From a virus, in the IMG/VR virus record IMGVR_UViG_3300031963_000172, positions 1-57,897 of that record: a stretch of 57,897 nt of DNA; one strand, 5' to 3'. Below, one piece after another: positions 41,697-51,798 of the stretch; position 1 is the stretch's first letter; each line of letters starts with the position of its first letter. The position numbers were made by a program, and so were the translations under genes. The notes under the pieces are model-generated. The model was not told where the DNA came from, did no database searches, and saw only the letters and a list, made by a program, of their open reading frames with translations.

Positions 41697-42005
41697 TCAA
41701 CGAAAATATCGTTTCGTATTAAATCCAGGCTGAGAGTCGATATAATTCAACGCTTTTTCATTGAAATTATCTTGTTGAGTATCGATGGATGTAGTAAATC
41801 CTGGCTCAATTGTATATTCACGAGATTTTTGTGAATATCCCATGTCTCCTTGTAATCCATCCAACATAGTACCGCCGGGTATAAATCTGGTAGCTTTATA
41901 TGCATTAAACGCACCGCCGGCTTTTTGTTTGGCTAGAAATCTAGCTTCCAAACTGGTCTTTAATGATTCACGGTCAATTACTTTTGCGTCTGGTGATGTT
42001 GCCAT
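41697..42005 (-). CDS. Small unknown protein
   Basis: 102 residues (MATSPDAKVIDRESLKTSLE...). Hydrophilic, Gly/Asn-rich in the middle (GGAFNAYKATRFIPGGTM), without Cys or membrane segment. I recognise no family. It lies between the FG-GAP-like tail protein and the resolvase and is read in the same direction, 12 nt before the resolvase start. A small virion or assembly protein is possible. TATTTAT lies 19 nt before its ATG. Confidence 0.45.
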   Translation of the reverse strand: MATSPDAKVIDRESLKTSLEARFLAKQKAGGAFNAYKATRFIPGGTMLDGLQGDMGYSQKSREYTIEPGFTTSIDTQQDNFNEKALNYIDSQPGFNTKRYFR

Positions 42006-42034
42006 ATATTTGTTTTATTATATAATAAATATAA

Positions 42035-44611
42035 TTAAGTGTCCCATTTAACAGAAATATTTATTGGAATTTCGCCCGTATTTTTTATTGGCTGTGCTAA
42101 TTTAGCCACCGCAACCAAGTCACATCCACTATACAATCCAACAGTAGTTATATAAGGCGCTAAATAAGATCCAGTTGGATCAATTGATGAACTATATTGA
42201 TAATTGAAAAATGGTTGTTTGACGTAATTCTTAATTGATTTACCCGTTTGGTTATCCAAGAATCTAATAATGTCATCGTAGTTATTTCGATTGCTTAAAG
42301 TATTCAAATAAGATTTATAATTGGTGAAGTTTAATTTTTCAATAAAATACTTCCACATCATTTTACCGTCGTAAATATCTACTTTACCATCGTTATCCAC
42401 ATCCAAATTCTTTTCTGCCAATATATTTTTCAAATCAGGTGTTAGTAAATTGGTGTTATAGTCCAAATAAGATGAGGTGTAGAATCCAAAGATGTTTTGT
42501 TCTACGTCATTGGATATCATATTCAAATACCATTTTTCAGAACCAGGAACAACGTTCTTATAATTTATATATCTTAAAATGATATCTAAATTTTCAAAGT
42601 TAAATGTGCTTTTGTTAAATACACAATAATTTATGAGCGACGAAGTTACAGCTGTTGGATTGGTTGATATATTAAACTCTCCGGGCATTATGGTGCAAAT
42701 ATACTGTTTTTCATAAGTTGTTATGTTCGTTTTATAATCCATATACAACGATGGTTGATCAGGATTTACAGGATCTCTTGTCAACAAATTCAGTACACTA
42801 CCTGTGTTATTCAAAACCAAACTATTGTTGTTATAAAAAATATTACCAACTGGATAATTTGTTTTTAAATCCAAGTTGTCATAAATATAAGCTTTACCAA
42901 CTATATCAGTGTATGTCTCCGACTCCATTTGTAACGCAATTTTTGATTCAACGCTGCCACTTCCATAAACAGTATCTTCTATTTGAAAATATACTACATC
43001 AGCAGACTCAGTGCAGTTTTCAGGATTAAACGATGAGGTTTTTACATAATTAGGGTCACTGTAACTGCCTGATTCTGTTATAAGTGGTATACTCAAGTAC
43101 AAATCGTCGTTTAATGGAATAGGAGACCCAACAACCAAATTTGGTTCAGATAAAGCTACTGAATATCCAAAAGCACTAAATGGTTTATTATACTCTTTTC
43201 TTTTAGCAATAGGATCTGTAGTAATCTGTGTTACAATTGACTTACTAACATTATAGTATAAACACTGACCACAGTAACTTGATTCACCGTAATCATTTAC
43301 GTCGTAAAATTTATCGTAGTATTTAACTGAACTGGAAATGTAAAGTGAGCTAAATGGAAAATATGGTTTGGGTGACCCGATTAGTACTTTATTATTATAA
43401 GTCGAAACCGAATATCCCATCATATTATCTTTAAAAGTTATATCATCACCATAAAGTTTTTTGATAAACAAATATTGATTGGATCCTGTGGGACACAATC
43501 CATTTTCATAAATATAAGTCGCGCCTCTTTGTCTCAAAACGTTTGAACCTGAATATTCATAATACAAAAGATCATTGGGCGAACCTATTGCTAGAACGTT
43601 TTTATGTAAAGACACAGAATAACCAAATCTATTATTTCTTTGAGCAGCTGATAAACTACCTGATGGATACAAATCAAATTCAAAACCCTCCAATTTCAAA
43701 TATTCAGATCCAGTTATATTTTGGAATCTCTGAGACAGTCTCCATCCACCTGAACCAGATGTAAATAAAAACACTTTGCTAGCGGACACTTGGTTACATC
43801 CGACCACCAACTTATTTTCAGAATATTTGTCTATACAAACACTGAATCCGAATGAGGATTGATATGGATCTAAAGTAACACTGCTACTTAATTTTTGTAC
43901 AAAATTGTAGTTATTGTTTACATTCTTAAAAACATAAACACACCCTCGACCATTATTAAAACCAGGAGCACCCACCGCTAAATAATTGTTTGAAATGCTA
44001 ACAGCTTTACCAAATTGGGAATTTATTGACGATGTTAAATAAGCAATAGGAGTCGAACTTATTTGATAAGTACTTACAGTTTCCTTGGTAAAATCAGTGG
44101 ATTTAGCTCTGATACTTCCACTTTCATATACGTAATTTGGATCAATTTCATATATGTTTACTTGATTTTGTGTGAAGAAGTTTCTATTATCGACACTTTG
44201 AGTTAGTGAAATGTCGCTGGCTACGAGGAAATAATCACTAACGTCCAATGATTCTCCATACTTGCTCTGATAAACAAATTTGGTGTAATTTTCAATTGTT
44301 AAATAACTACATGACGCATTTACATTTGGTAAACTGCCACTATTAGCAATTAAAGAACTTGTGTTTACCATACTACTACTTTGTTCTGTATAATATGGAG
44401 TTAACAAGTTTTCATTTTCATTCAATAAAGTTTTAATCACTTCATAATTTGATCCAAATTGATTTTTACGAACTAAAAATATTTGACCTTTACGAGAAAA
44501 TCCTTCTGAATAATCCCAATTTTTGGTTGGTGGATTTCCTATTGCTATTATATTACCATTAGTAGCAACGGCGGTACCATATCGTTCGTTATATATGTTA
44601 ATTAAACTCAT
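42035..44611 (-). CDS. FG-GAP-type beta-propeller tail protein with Ca-binding loop
   Basis: 858 residues. At least five FG-GAP-like blades recur: FGKAVSISNNYLAVGAPGFN, FGFSVCIDKYSENKLVVG, FGYSVSLHKNVLAIGSP, MGYSVSTYNNKVLIGSP and FGYSVALSEPNLVVGSP. Near residue 740 the loop DVDNDGKVDIYDG has the spacing of a dockerin/EF-hand calcium site. The C-terminal ~55 residues (YITTVGLYSGCDLVAVAKLA) are related to the end of the protein encoded at 45348-46466. It is probably a tail or baseplate appendage that may bind the host surface. The blade repeat is seen; the receptor role is inference. Confidence 0.65.
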   Translation of the reverse strand: MSLINIYNERYGTAVATNGNIIAIGNPPTKNWDYSEGFSRKGQIFLVRKNQFGSNYEVIKTLLNENENLLTPYYTEQSSSMVNTSSLIANSGSLPNVNASCSYLTIENYTKFVYQSKYGESLDVSDYFLVASDISLTQSVDNRNFFTQNQVNIYEIDPNYVYESGSIRAKSTDFTKETVSTYQISSTPIAYLTSSINSQFGKAVSISNNYLAVGAPGFNNGRGCVYVFKNVNNNYNFVQKLSSSVTLDPYQSSFGFSVCIDKYSENKLVVGCNQVSASKVFLFTSGSGGWRLSQRFQNITGSEYLKLEGFEFDLYPSGSLSAAQRNNRFGYSVSLHKNVLAIGSPNDLLYYEYSGSNVLRQRGATYIYENGLCPTGSNQYLFIKKLYGDDITFKDNMMGYSVSTYNNKVLIGSPKPYFPFSSLYISSSVKYYDKFYDVNDYGESSYCGQCLYYNVSKSIVTQITTDPIAKRKEYNKPFSAFGYSVALSEPNLVVGSPIPLNDDLYLSIPLITESGSYSDPNYVKTSSFNPENCTESADVVYFQIEDTVYGSGSVESKIALQMESETYTDIVGKAYIYDNLDLKTNYPVGNIFYNNNSLVLNNTGSVLNLLTRDPVNPDQPSLYMDYKTNITTYEKQYICTIMPGEFNISTNPTAVTSSLINYCVFNKSTFNFENLDIILRYINYKNVVPGSEKWYLNMISNDVEQNIFGFYTSSYLDYNTNLLTPDLKNILAEKNLDVDNDGKVDIYDGKMMWKYFIEKLNFTNYKSYLNTLSNRNNYDDIIRFLDNQTGKSIKNYVKQPFFNYQYSSSIDPTGSYLAPYITTVGLYSGCDLVAVAKLAQPIKNTGEIPINISVKWDT

Positions 44612-44612
44612 A

Positions 44613-45311
44613 CTATGTATTCAATAAATAATAACCCAGACCATAAGTACCACGGTTTTCTACAGTATCTTTACTTCCAGTTGTAAATTCGTAACTATTA
44701 ATGAAATAAGTTCCACCCAATATCAAGTTGTGATTACCATCATCTTCTATATTAGAAACAATATCTCCTGATTGATTATATATTACTACGGAATTCCTTT
44801 TGATTCCATCTCCAGTCTGACCAACGGATAATCGATACAAAGAAAAATCATTGGTAAGATCCAGTTTAGTTCGTTGATTATCATAATCATCAAAGCCAAA
44901 TATGTTGTAACTATTATTGTAGTTATTATAATACATTTTATTTATGGTATTATAAATTTGACCTTTATATGTTCCGTCTATGTTTACCGGATTAACTGTT
45001 GGATTCCATTTAACACTCGACGATGGATAAAAAATAGAACTAGAATTTACATATTTACCCACAGAAAAATCAATTTGAGACAATTGTTCAAATTGAGTTA
45101 TTGCTAAATATGACCCATCAAAAGTAACTCCTTCGCAACTTCCAGATTTATTATTATCGCAAGAAATATAAGATAATTGTATCGGAAATGTACTATCATC
45201 AGTTCCATCTGTGCCAACGAGAAGATTATTTAAAACGTTATTAAACGTCTTTTCTTTGGAAACAGTAAATCTGGTAACCAGTACGTCTTGTGTTTTAAAA
45301 AATTTGATCAT
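44613..45311 (-). CDS. Baseplate/tail-associated protein of unknown fold
   Basis: 232 residues, start MIKFFKTQDVLVTRFTVSKE. Asn/Tyr/Ser-rich and apparently all-beta (e.g. GDIVSNIEDDGNHNLILGGT). It matches nothing I know but lies inside the tail block with 1 nt to the next gene, so it is very likely a virion protein. TATTTAT lies 6 nt before its ATG. Confidence 0.5.
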   Translation of the reverse strand: MIKFFKTQDVLVTRFTVSKEKTFNNVLNNLLVGTDGTDDSTFPIQLSYISCDNNKSGSCEGVTFDGSYLAITQFEQLSQIDFSVGKYVNSSSIFYPSSSVKWNPTVNPVNIDGTYKGQIYNTINKMYYNNYNNSYNIFGFDDYDNQRTKLDLTNDFSLYRLSVGQTGDGIKRNSVVIYNQSGDIVSNIEDDGNHNLILGGTYFINSYEFTTGSKDTVENRGTYGLGYYLLNT

Positions 45312-45317
45312 TCTATT

Positions 45318-45324
45318 ATAAATA
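45318..45324 (-). promoter_or_regulatory. TATTTAT start-proximal element
   Basis: TATTTAT, then AATAGA (6 nt), then the ATG at 45311. Confidence 0.4.
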
Positions 45325-45347
45325 GAATAAAAACAAACTATTCTATA

Positions 45348-46466
45348 TTAGAAATCAATCCGTACCTTAATCAATAATTCGTTATCAAAAGATTTCATTG
45401 TAGGTTGACTAATTTTACCAATTGCCAATAGTTCGTTATTATCATTATATAAACCAACCGAGGTAATATAGGTTCTTGGATTATTAATCAAATCTTGATA
45501 AATAATAGTTCCTTTAGTCAAACCATCATTTCCATCAGAAACAAAAGTTGGATTGTTGCTATAGTTAAATTCTTTATTTTTAACACGGACGAAGTAATTT
45601 GTAGAAGGTACAAATTCAGACTTTCTAACACCCATAGTTGATTTGGATCTTCTTAAAGAATTGTAAAAATCTCTTGTCCAAACTTTCCAGTATCCACTTC
45701 GATTTGTGGTAGTTACACTATTAGAATAATTTTTTCGATTTAAAATTTGTTGACCGGCTGTAATTCCTACGAATTTATCTAAATTTATAGCATTAAATAC
45801 AATAACGCCGTTTGATGGGTATACCAATCCTATACCTGCATAAACTGGAGATCCATTTTTCAAATAAGGTGTGGCAATTCCATTTACAATAGAACCTGAA
45901 ATTAAGTTATATGAATTTTGTTGTTTATTTACAACTTGTGAATCATCGATAAATGTAAACTTTTTTGGTGCGACAGATCCGCTAAAAGAAATTTGTATTT
46001 GTCCAGCATCTATCTGATCCTTAAATTTATCGGCTGCGTAGTTAATTACATAAATAGCTTCACTCTCAACAGTAGCGTCTACGCTTCCAGATGCAAAACT
46101 AAATAAAGTATCGCCTGGTTGTAAGAGCGTATTTTTGTATTGAGAATAAATGACTTTCGTTTCATTTGTTAATACTGGAGTTGTATAAGTAGTGACATCA
46201 AAAAGTGAACTACCACTATTTGCATAATCGCCATATGCTACATCAAAATATAAGTCCCCACCAGAGTAAATATCAATATAATATTGACCGTTTCTTACAT
46301 CGTATGGACTGGATCCAGTAAGTTGATTAGCTTGACCAGTAACACCCGATTGTGTTATAAACGTAGATTGACTGACAAATAAACTACCAGTTCCAAATAA
46401 ACCGGATGATACTTGATTTATTCTACCAACTACGATGTCGTCATTATTAAATTTACTAAATATCAT
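45348..46466 (-). CDS. Baseplate/tail structural protein with shared C-terminal module
   Basis: 372 residues, beta-rich. The C-terminal ~55 residues (TYITSVGLYNDNNELLAIGK, then ISQPTMKSFDNELLIKVRID) form a module common in structural proteins of T4-like cyanophages and also present, diverged, at the end of the protein encoded at 42035-44611. It probably provides an attachment surface to the same baseplate component. The first ~300 residues are not recognised. The gene is 2 nt downstream of its neighbour. Confidence 0.55.
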   Translation of the reverse strand: MIFSKFNNDDIVVGRINQVSSGLFGTGSLFVSQSTFITQSGVTGQANQLTGSSPYDVRNGQYYIDIYSGGDLYFDVAYGDYANSGSSLFDVTTYTTPVLTNETKVIYSQYKNTLLQPGDTLFSFASGSVDATVESEAIYVINYAADKFKDQIDAGQIQISFSGSVAPKKFTFIDDSQVVNKQQNSYNLISGSIVNGIATPYLKNGSPVYAGIGLVYPSNGVIVFNAINLDKFVGITAGQQILNRKNYSNSVTTTNRSGYWKVWTRDFYNSLRRSKSTMGVRKSEFVPSTNYFVRVKNKEFNYSNNPTFVSDGNDGLTKGTIIYQDLINNPRTYITSVGLYNDNNELLAIGKISQPTMKSFDNELLIKVRIDF

Positions 46467-46468
46467 AA

Positions 46469-47113
46469 TTATGTTGTTGTTGGAACTTTAACTGTCACTG
46501 TAATGGATGTATTACCGCCACTTTCATTACCAATAATTGTAATATTAGTGGTTGTTGTTTTAGACAAGCCAGCATTTGGTACGAATCTGAATTTATTACC
46601 AACTACCACTTGCGAGGTTTGTGAAGTTAAATCTCCCGAGAAAGTAGGAATCGTAGCACTTGTTGAATTTAAACTGTTTGTTTCGGTCACAACCAATGTA
46701 CCAACATTTTTATTTGCCAAAATTGCTGTGTATCCAAGAGTAACGTTGTAAGTAGGATTTGTACTAGGACTAATTAAAATTTCTCCGGTATAATCTCTAT
46801 CAAAAGGACCAAGTTCACTTTGTGCTACACTTATAGTTGGTACAGAAGTTACTCCGTCATTTAGTGTTACTAATTTATACTTCATTGACTGTGATTCATC
46901 TGTAATCGGCTCCATAATAGGAGTATTACGAATAGCTATGTCGTAATATGCACTACCTAGTGGATGATTTGGATTAAACTGTGTATAATCAATTTCATCG
47001 TCAGCCAATGCAAAGGCTGTAATGTTTAATCCACCCGTTTTTGCAAGGATTTCTCTTCCCTTTTTAGTCAATACAGCATTCACTGTAAGAATGTTGTTAT
47101 TTAAATATGCCAT
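46469..47113 (-). CDS. Conserved baseplate-type structural protein
   Basis: 214 residues. The N-terminal ~85 residues, NNILTVNAVLTKKGREILAK, then FALADDEIDYTQFNPNHPLG and SAYYDIAIRNTP, belong to a group of structural proteins common in T4-like phages from aquatic samples. The C-terminal ~90 residues look like an Ig-like beta domain (ending SITVTVKVPTTT). Its place among baseplate genes supports a virion role. The exact T4 counterpart is unknown to me. Confidence 0.6.
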   Translation of the reverse strand: MAYLNNNILTVNAVLTKKGREILAKTGGLNITAFALADDEIDYTQFNPNHPLGSAYYDIAIRNTPIMEPITDESQSMKYKLVTLNDGVTSVPTISVAQSELGPFDRDYTGEILISPSTNPTYNVTLGYTAILANKNVGTLVVTETNSLNSTSATIPTFSGDLTSQTSQVVVGNKFRFVPNAGLSKTTTTNITIIGNESGGNTSITVTVKVPTTT

Positions 47114-47159
47114 ATATAATAATTATTGATAAGTTTTAATTTCTACTCAAAAATGTGAA

Positions 47160-50100
47160 TTATAAATTCATTATGTATCTTTCTAAACTTGCACTGGTTA
47201 GTAAAGAAGCGGTTAATGGTAATTGTATGAATAGTGAATCTGGATTGCCAATTGATCCAGTTGTATCGCCATATATAGGAGCATTATTAGTTTCGATATT
47301 CAAACTTAAAAATCCAGGTATAGTAATAACAGGCGCACTTCCATTTGTAACACCATCTCTATTTACAGTACTATTTTGATCATTTTTACCCTTGATATAA
47401 GTATAATATGTAATATCACCTTTTGAACGCAATTTCAATCCGTTCACAAGTTGTGTTTTAGAACCACTTATTGCTTGATATTTTGCTCTACTTCCAACAA
47501 ATGAAAACTTACTTAAATGTCTATTAGAATATCCTGTATTAAACACACCTTTATAGTAGTTTTTCAAATACTTACTTCCAGTAACTTGTACATTGAATCC
47601 TATATAGTTTGACGTACCAGAAGTGCCTGATGTGCCAGATGAACCTGCAGTTCCAGATGTGCCAGATGAACCTGCTGTACCTGCTGTACCAGATGTGCTC
47701 AATGAATATCCCGATCCAGAACCAATAACTTGAACTTCGTCAAATGAAGAAGTAAATGTTACCACAATCCCATTGTTGTTAACAGATTGATAATAATCGT
47801 TTCTGGCCACATTAACGGTATCTCGTACATTGTATCCATTTGGATCGACGTATACATATTTACCATACTTTGCATAAATAAAATCACGATCATCGATTGT
47901 ATCTTTAATTTCGAGACGAGAATAGTTGTATGTATTTTCATCCTTTGTAATATTATTAATATACGAACTGGTTATTATAGTAAAGCTTGAAGTATTGTTT
48001 GTATTTATTAATGATGACGTAAATGTAACTTTATTATTAAAATATAAATTAAATTCATTATTGGTTACAAACTCCACATCTCTGTAATTAAACTTTTTAC
48101 GTTCAAACAAGCTTGGTTCTAATAAAATTCCGGTCAATAAATTAGATCTAGCGGGTTTTAAATTTTGTACAACGTCGAATATAGAAAAATCAATATAGAA
48201 TTTATAAGTGCTGTAAAATTCTTGTGGATATACATATTTTTCATTTATTTTGCCAAAATCACGTTGTAAAGTAGTTAACCCTGCATAATTTTGCTTATTT
48301 AGATTTTCAGGTTCACCAATAATATCTGCTATACCATCTAAACCTATAAAATTCTCTATTTTATGATTCAAATAGTTATATGGACTTATAAAAAATCCAG
48401 ATAAAATGGAATCATCACCCAAACTATCCTGAATGCGAGTTGAATAATCATACGGTGTTAAATTGGACAACGCGGTTTCTGTTATTTTGTTTATCTTACT
48501 ATTAATCTTATAATTTGGCCCAAAATTATTTGTGTTTATAGTTTGTTTTACATTGATTTTATCAAATTGATATGGAAATTGATTTATCAATACATTGGAA
48601 CAAGTTGGATAGCTAAAATATTTTTCTTTTTGGCCGAAATTATAAGCAAAGAATTGTGTTTGATAATAGATATTTTGATTGTCTACAGTTGTACTAATAG
48701 ATGTAGGTGAATACAAATCTACAGGCGTATCAAAACTCCATAAATAAAACAAATTGGAATAAACATCTTCTTTATTTGGTATTGATATTGAATCTAAATT
48801 ATAAGAATGTTCATCGAAATATTCATTATCAAGTGGTTCTTTTAATATTTTAATTTTGTCTAAATTTCCTATAAATGATACGGAAGATGAATAATTGCCT
48901 ATATAATAACTACCAGAGGAAAAGTTTTTATTTACGGTATTATTTATAATTTTACGTTTAGTGGATGAAAAGTTTTTAACGCTTCCATCGTATTGATTAA
49001 TAGATAAACTATAAACATATGGAATATACTCTTTTGCTGAATTGAGGTAGTTGGACGATGTTAAAGTAGTTTTTTGAGACGCTAGTGTTACAAAATCACT
49101 GTCGTCTTCAATTATGAAATCTCCGTCATCTTCTATGATAAATGGTGTAATTTGGTTTGTGACTTTACTTGAACTTATATTAAATTTTTCAAAATTGCCA
49201 GCGACAGGTTCACGTTTTAACATCACTGTGAAAATGTTTCCATTTAACAAAGGCATTTCATCCAGTACTAAACTAGACGTTGTGTTGCCCAATTCATATG
49301 GATGAATTTCAAATATTAACTGACCTGACTCAGACTGTTTTGATTTTTTAACAAATAAATTCCAATCGGATTTTTCATTTCTATGTTTTGACAATAATTG
49401 TATTTTATCACCAAAGTTATAATTCGTAGATTTAAATCTTAAAGAAAATTCTATTGTAGATATACCATTAAATCGAGAAGAATACTCGGTACTACTAGTG
49501 AATGTGTTAATGTTAGATCCAGATGCATAATAACTACTAGTAGTATAAATGAAATCGCTACTAGTGTGTTCAAAATTCAAGAAATTATTTTCCTTGAAAT
49601 CTGTCATATAAATGATATCATCGTATACAAAGTAATTATCACGGTTAGAAAACGAATCTGCACTTCCATATTCTCTAGTAGATATTATCCCAGCTGGGAT
49701 ACCAAACATAGTACGTATCATTTCAAATGAACTGACTGTACCTTTGGATTTATATACTGATGAAATATTATTCGCAAATCTATTTAAAATTGATTTTGTA
49801 TAATCGAAATAAGACGCGGAATTATAACCCGCAATTTCTTGATTATTGAAATATAACTGATTTAAATCGCTCTGAGAAAATTTATCAATATCAATATTCC
49901 AGCTAAAGCTATTCAATAATTCATCTATATAATTCTTTGGATAATAGTTTGAATCATCGTTGGAAATAGGATATGCTTTTGGAAATTTCTTGATGAAGAC
50001 TAGTATGTTATCAAAAAAATGACCAACCATTGCTGTAAATTTTATATAATCAGCTGAATCGGAATCATCCTTTACATATTCTGGAAGTTGATACACCAAA

Positions 50101-51797
50101 CTATTATAGTTATTCGAATCATATGTAATGGCTTCGTCAATTTTGTCGTCTATACTGGACGAATTAAAAAACAAATAAGATTCATATTCATCGAATGTAT
50201 CCAACAACGTAATTTGCTGAACTGTTTTTTGATTTACTAATTGACTGTACGAAGATGAAATTAAATCGTTTGTATTCAACGAAGATGTAATCGTTGATTT
50301 TTTAACTGATTCAAGTTGATTATAGTCTTTTATCTTATTCTTAGCAATTTTAGTACGCAATTCAGCTGATGAATAATTAATAAAATTGTTAAAATCTGTA
50401 TAATCAATATACAGATCATTGTACTTTTCCTTCAATCTTATTTTTGATTCATCCAATGTAAATACATCGTTACTATCGAACTTCTGCGTCGATGGATTTA
50501 CCGTATTAACTTGAACATCAAAGTTTATATCATTCAAAAATACTTTTCTTGATATTTTTGATGTAAACAAGTTAGCTTTGAAATAAATTGGCGCAATTGA
50601 TATATTTGATATCCAACAAGTTGTTTTTACATTATACTGCAAAGGTAACGGTGCATCTAATTTTACTTGGATATTAAAAGTATCATCCGTTGGATTCAAA
50701 TAGTTTGTATGATCCAGAATTTTTATCAAATTTCCATTGTCAAAATTTAAAGCATTCTTGTAATAACCGTAATATTTTGTTTTATAATTTTCAAGTAAAT
50801 TAGTTACCTGTGGTAATATCCAATCGGTATAAATTGTTTGTTCAAATAACCCCAATATATTTTGTAGATCAATGTCATTTACAGAGCTTTTTTGCAACAC
50901 TCTATCTTGAGACACCTTTAGTGTGATTATTCTAAAAGACTCCAATATGTCTTCACTAGTAAATTCTACATTGTTGTATGTGTAAATGAAATTATTAATT
51001 TGTTCTTGTATACCTGAAAATTTACTTGTCTGTAGAATCGTATTATCCGTATCATTATTTAATTTTATAATTGTATTATACCCAACGTAAGTTGATGTTA
51101 TAAACTCTTGCAATTCGGCTTCGCTTTTAAGTCCCAACTTTAAACAAATGTCCACATAATTATACTTGTCTTTATTTAATAAAAAGTCTTGTTCAATTGG
51201 ATTATTTTTAATAATAGCGATTAAATCTTGATAGATTCTTAATAGCAAATATTTTTTATCCGCGAAAGATGTTATCTTAACAGTATCTAATCTAGATGAT
51301 TCATTTTTAGTTGTGTCAAATGCGTAAGATAATCGTATTTCAGTTCTACTAGGAGAAATCTCTTTTATAACTAATCTGTTCGTTGGATTACCAGCTATAT
51401 TTCTAACTGGGTTATACAACAAATAATATAAACCAGGACCCACTCCACTTGCATTTAAATCAAATTGTGGATGTAATAAAATATCATTCTTATAAGATAC
51501 AATATTTGTAAATGGGTTTGCAAATCTGTATGATCGCAATACGTTATTAATATCTCTATAGCTTCCTTGTAATACAGAATACGTAACTGAAGGAACTACT
51601 CTGTTAAAACTTACTAGTTGTTGATTGTTATTATAAAGAGTAAACTCAAACAAGTCATCGTCAGATTCTCCATAAAATATATCCTCATTGACCAATTTTT
51701 GTTCGTATAAAGACTGTAAATTAGCATTCAAATAAGATGCACTTGTAATGCCCTTATTTAAATCATTATCGTTTATTGTCAAATAGTCGTAAGGCAT
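47160..51797 (-). CDS. Very large baseplate/tail-tip protein with LamG-like domain and collagen-like neck
   Basis: 1545 residues. The N-terminal half is unrecognised and Asn/Tyr/Ser-rich. About residues 790-890 look like a concanavalin/LamG-type domain (SRFNGISTIEFSLRF, KIQLLSKHRNEKSDWNLFVK), followed by a tandem FIIEDDGD/FIIEDDSD element. Near ~1395-1430 a Gly-Thr-Ala/Gly-Thr-Ser collagen-like run precedes a C-terminal beta domain of ~110 residues. A carbohydrate-binding role at the tail tip fits this order. It may combine functions of T4 wedge proteins gp7 or gp10, but I could not align it. Preceded by the coiled-coil gene with 1 nt between. Confidence 0.6.
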   Translation of the reverse strand: MPYDYLTINDNDLNKGITSASYLNANLQSLYEQKLVNEDIFYGESDDDLFEFTLYNNNQQLVSFNRVVPSVTYSVLQGSYRDINNVLRSYRFANPFTNIVSYKNDILLHPQFDLNASGVGPGLYYLLYNPVRNIAGNPTNRLVIKEISPSRTEIRLSYAFDTTKNESSRLDTVKITSFADKKYLLLRIYQDLIAIIKNNPIEQDFLLNKDKYNYVDICLKLGLKSEAELQEFITSTYVGYNTIIKLNNDTDNTILQTSKFSGIQEQINNFIYTYNNVEFTSEDILESFRIITLKVSQDRVLQKSSVNDIDLQNILGLFEQTIYTDWILPQVTNLLENYKTKYYGYYKNALNFDNGNLIKILDHTNYLNPTDDTFNIQVKLDAPLPLQYNVKTTCWISNISIAPIYFKANLFTSKISRKVFLNDINFDVQVNTVNPSTQKFDSNDVFTLDESKIRLKEKYNDLYIDYTDFNNFINYSSAELRTKIAKNKIKDYNQLESVKKSTITSSLNTNDLISSSYSQLVNQKTVQQITLLDTFDEYESYLFFNSSSIDDKIDEAITYDSNNYNSLVYQLPEYVKDDSDSADYIKFTAMVGHFFDNILVFIKKFPKAYPISNDDSNYYPKNYIDELLNSFSWNIDIDKFSQSDLNQLYFNNQEIAGYNSASYFDYTKSILNRFANNISSVYKSKGTVSSFEMIRTMFGIPAGIISTREYGSADSFSNRDNYFVYDDIIYMTDFKENNFLNFEHTSSDFIYTTSSYYASGSNINTFTSSTEYSSRFNGISTIEFSLRFKSTNYNFGDKIQLLSKHRNEKSDWNLFVKKSKQSESGQLIFEIHPYELGNTTSSLVLDEMPLLNGNIFTVMLKREPVAGNFEKFNISSSKVTNQITPFIIEDDGDFIIEDDSDFVTLASQKTTLTSSNYLNSAKEYIPYVYSLSINQYDGSVKNFSSTKRKIINNTVNKNFSSGSYYIGNYSSSVSFIGNLDKIKILKEPLDNEYFDEHSYNLDSISIPNKEDVYSNLFYLWSFDTPVDLYSPTSISTTVDNQNIYYQTQFFAYNFGQKEKYFSYPTCSNVLINQFPYQFDKINVKQTINTNNFGPNYKINSKINKITETALSNLTPYDYSTRIQDSLGDDSILSGFFISPYNYLNHKIENFIGLDGIADIIGEPENLNKQNYAGLTTLQRDFGKINEKYVYPQEFYSTYKFYIDFSIFDVVQNLKPARSNLLTGILLEPSLFERKKFNYRDVEFVTNNEFNLYFNNKVTFTSSLINTNNTSSFTIITSSYINNITKDENTYNYSRLEIKDTIDDRDFIYAKYGKYVYVDPNGYNVRDTVNVARNDYYQSVNNNGIVVTFTSSFDEVQVIGSGSGYSLSTSGTAGTAGSSGTSGTAGSSGTSGTSGTSNYIGFNVQVTGSKYLKNYYKGVFNTGYSNRHLSKFSFVGSRAKYQAISGSKTQLVNGLKLRSKGDITYYTYIKGKNDQNSTVNRDGVTNGSAPVITIPGFLSLNIETNNAPIYGDTTGSIGNPDSLFIQLPLTASLLTSASLERYIMNL
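47612..47700 (-). repeat. Collagen-like GTS/GTA/GSS coding repeat
   Basis: About ten Gly-X-Y triplets (GTAGTAGSSGTSGTAGSSG and onward) within the large tail protein; the same kind of repeat as in the giant protein at the left end. Confidence 0.85.
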
Positions 51798-51798
51798 A

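Noticed and set aside
46413-46751. Plus-strand 112-residue frame across two tail genes
   Set aside because: It crosses the boundary of two convincing minus-strand genes and is rich in Val/Leu, as expected of an antisense frame.
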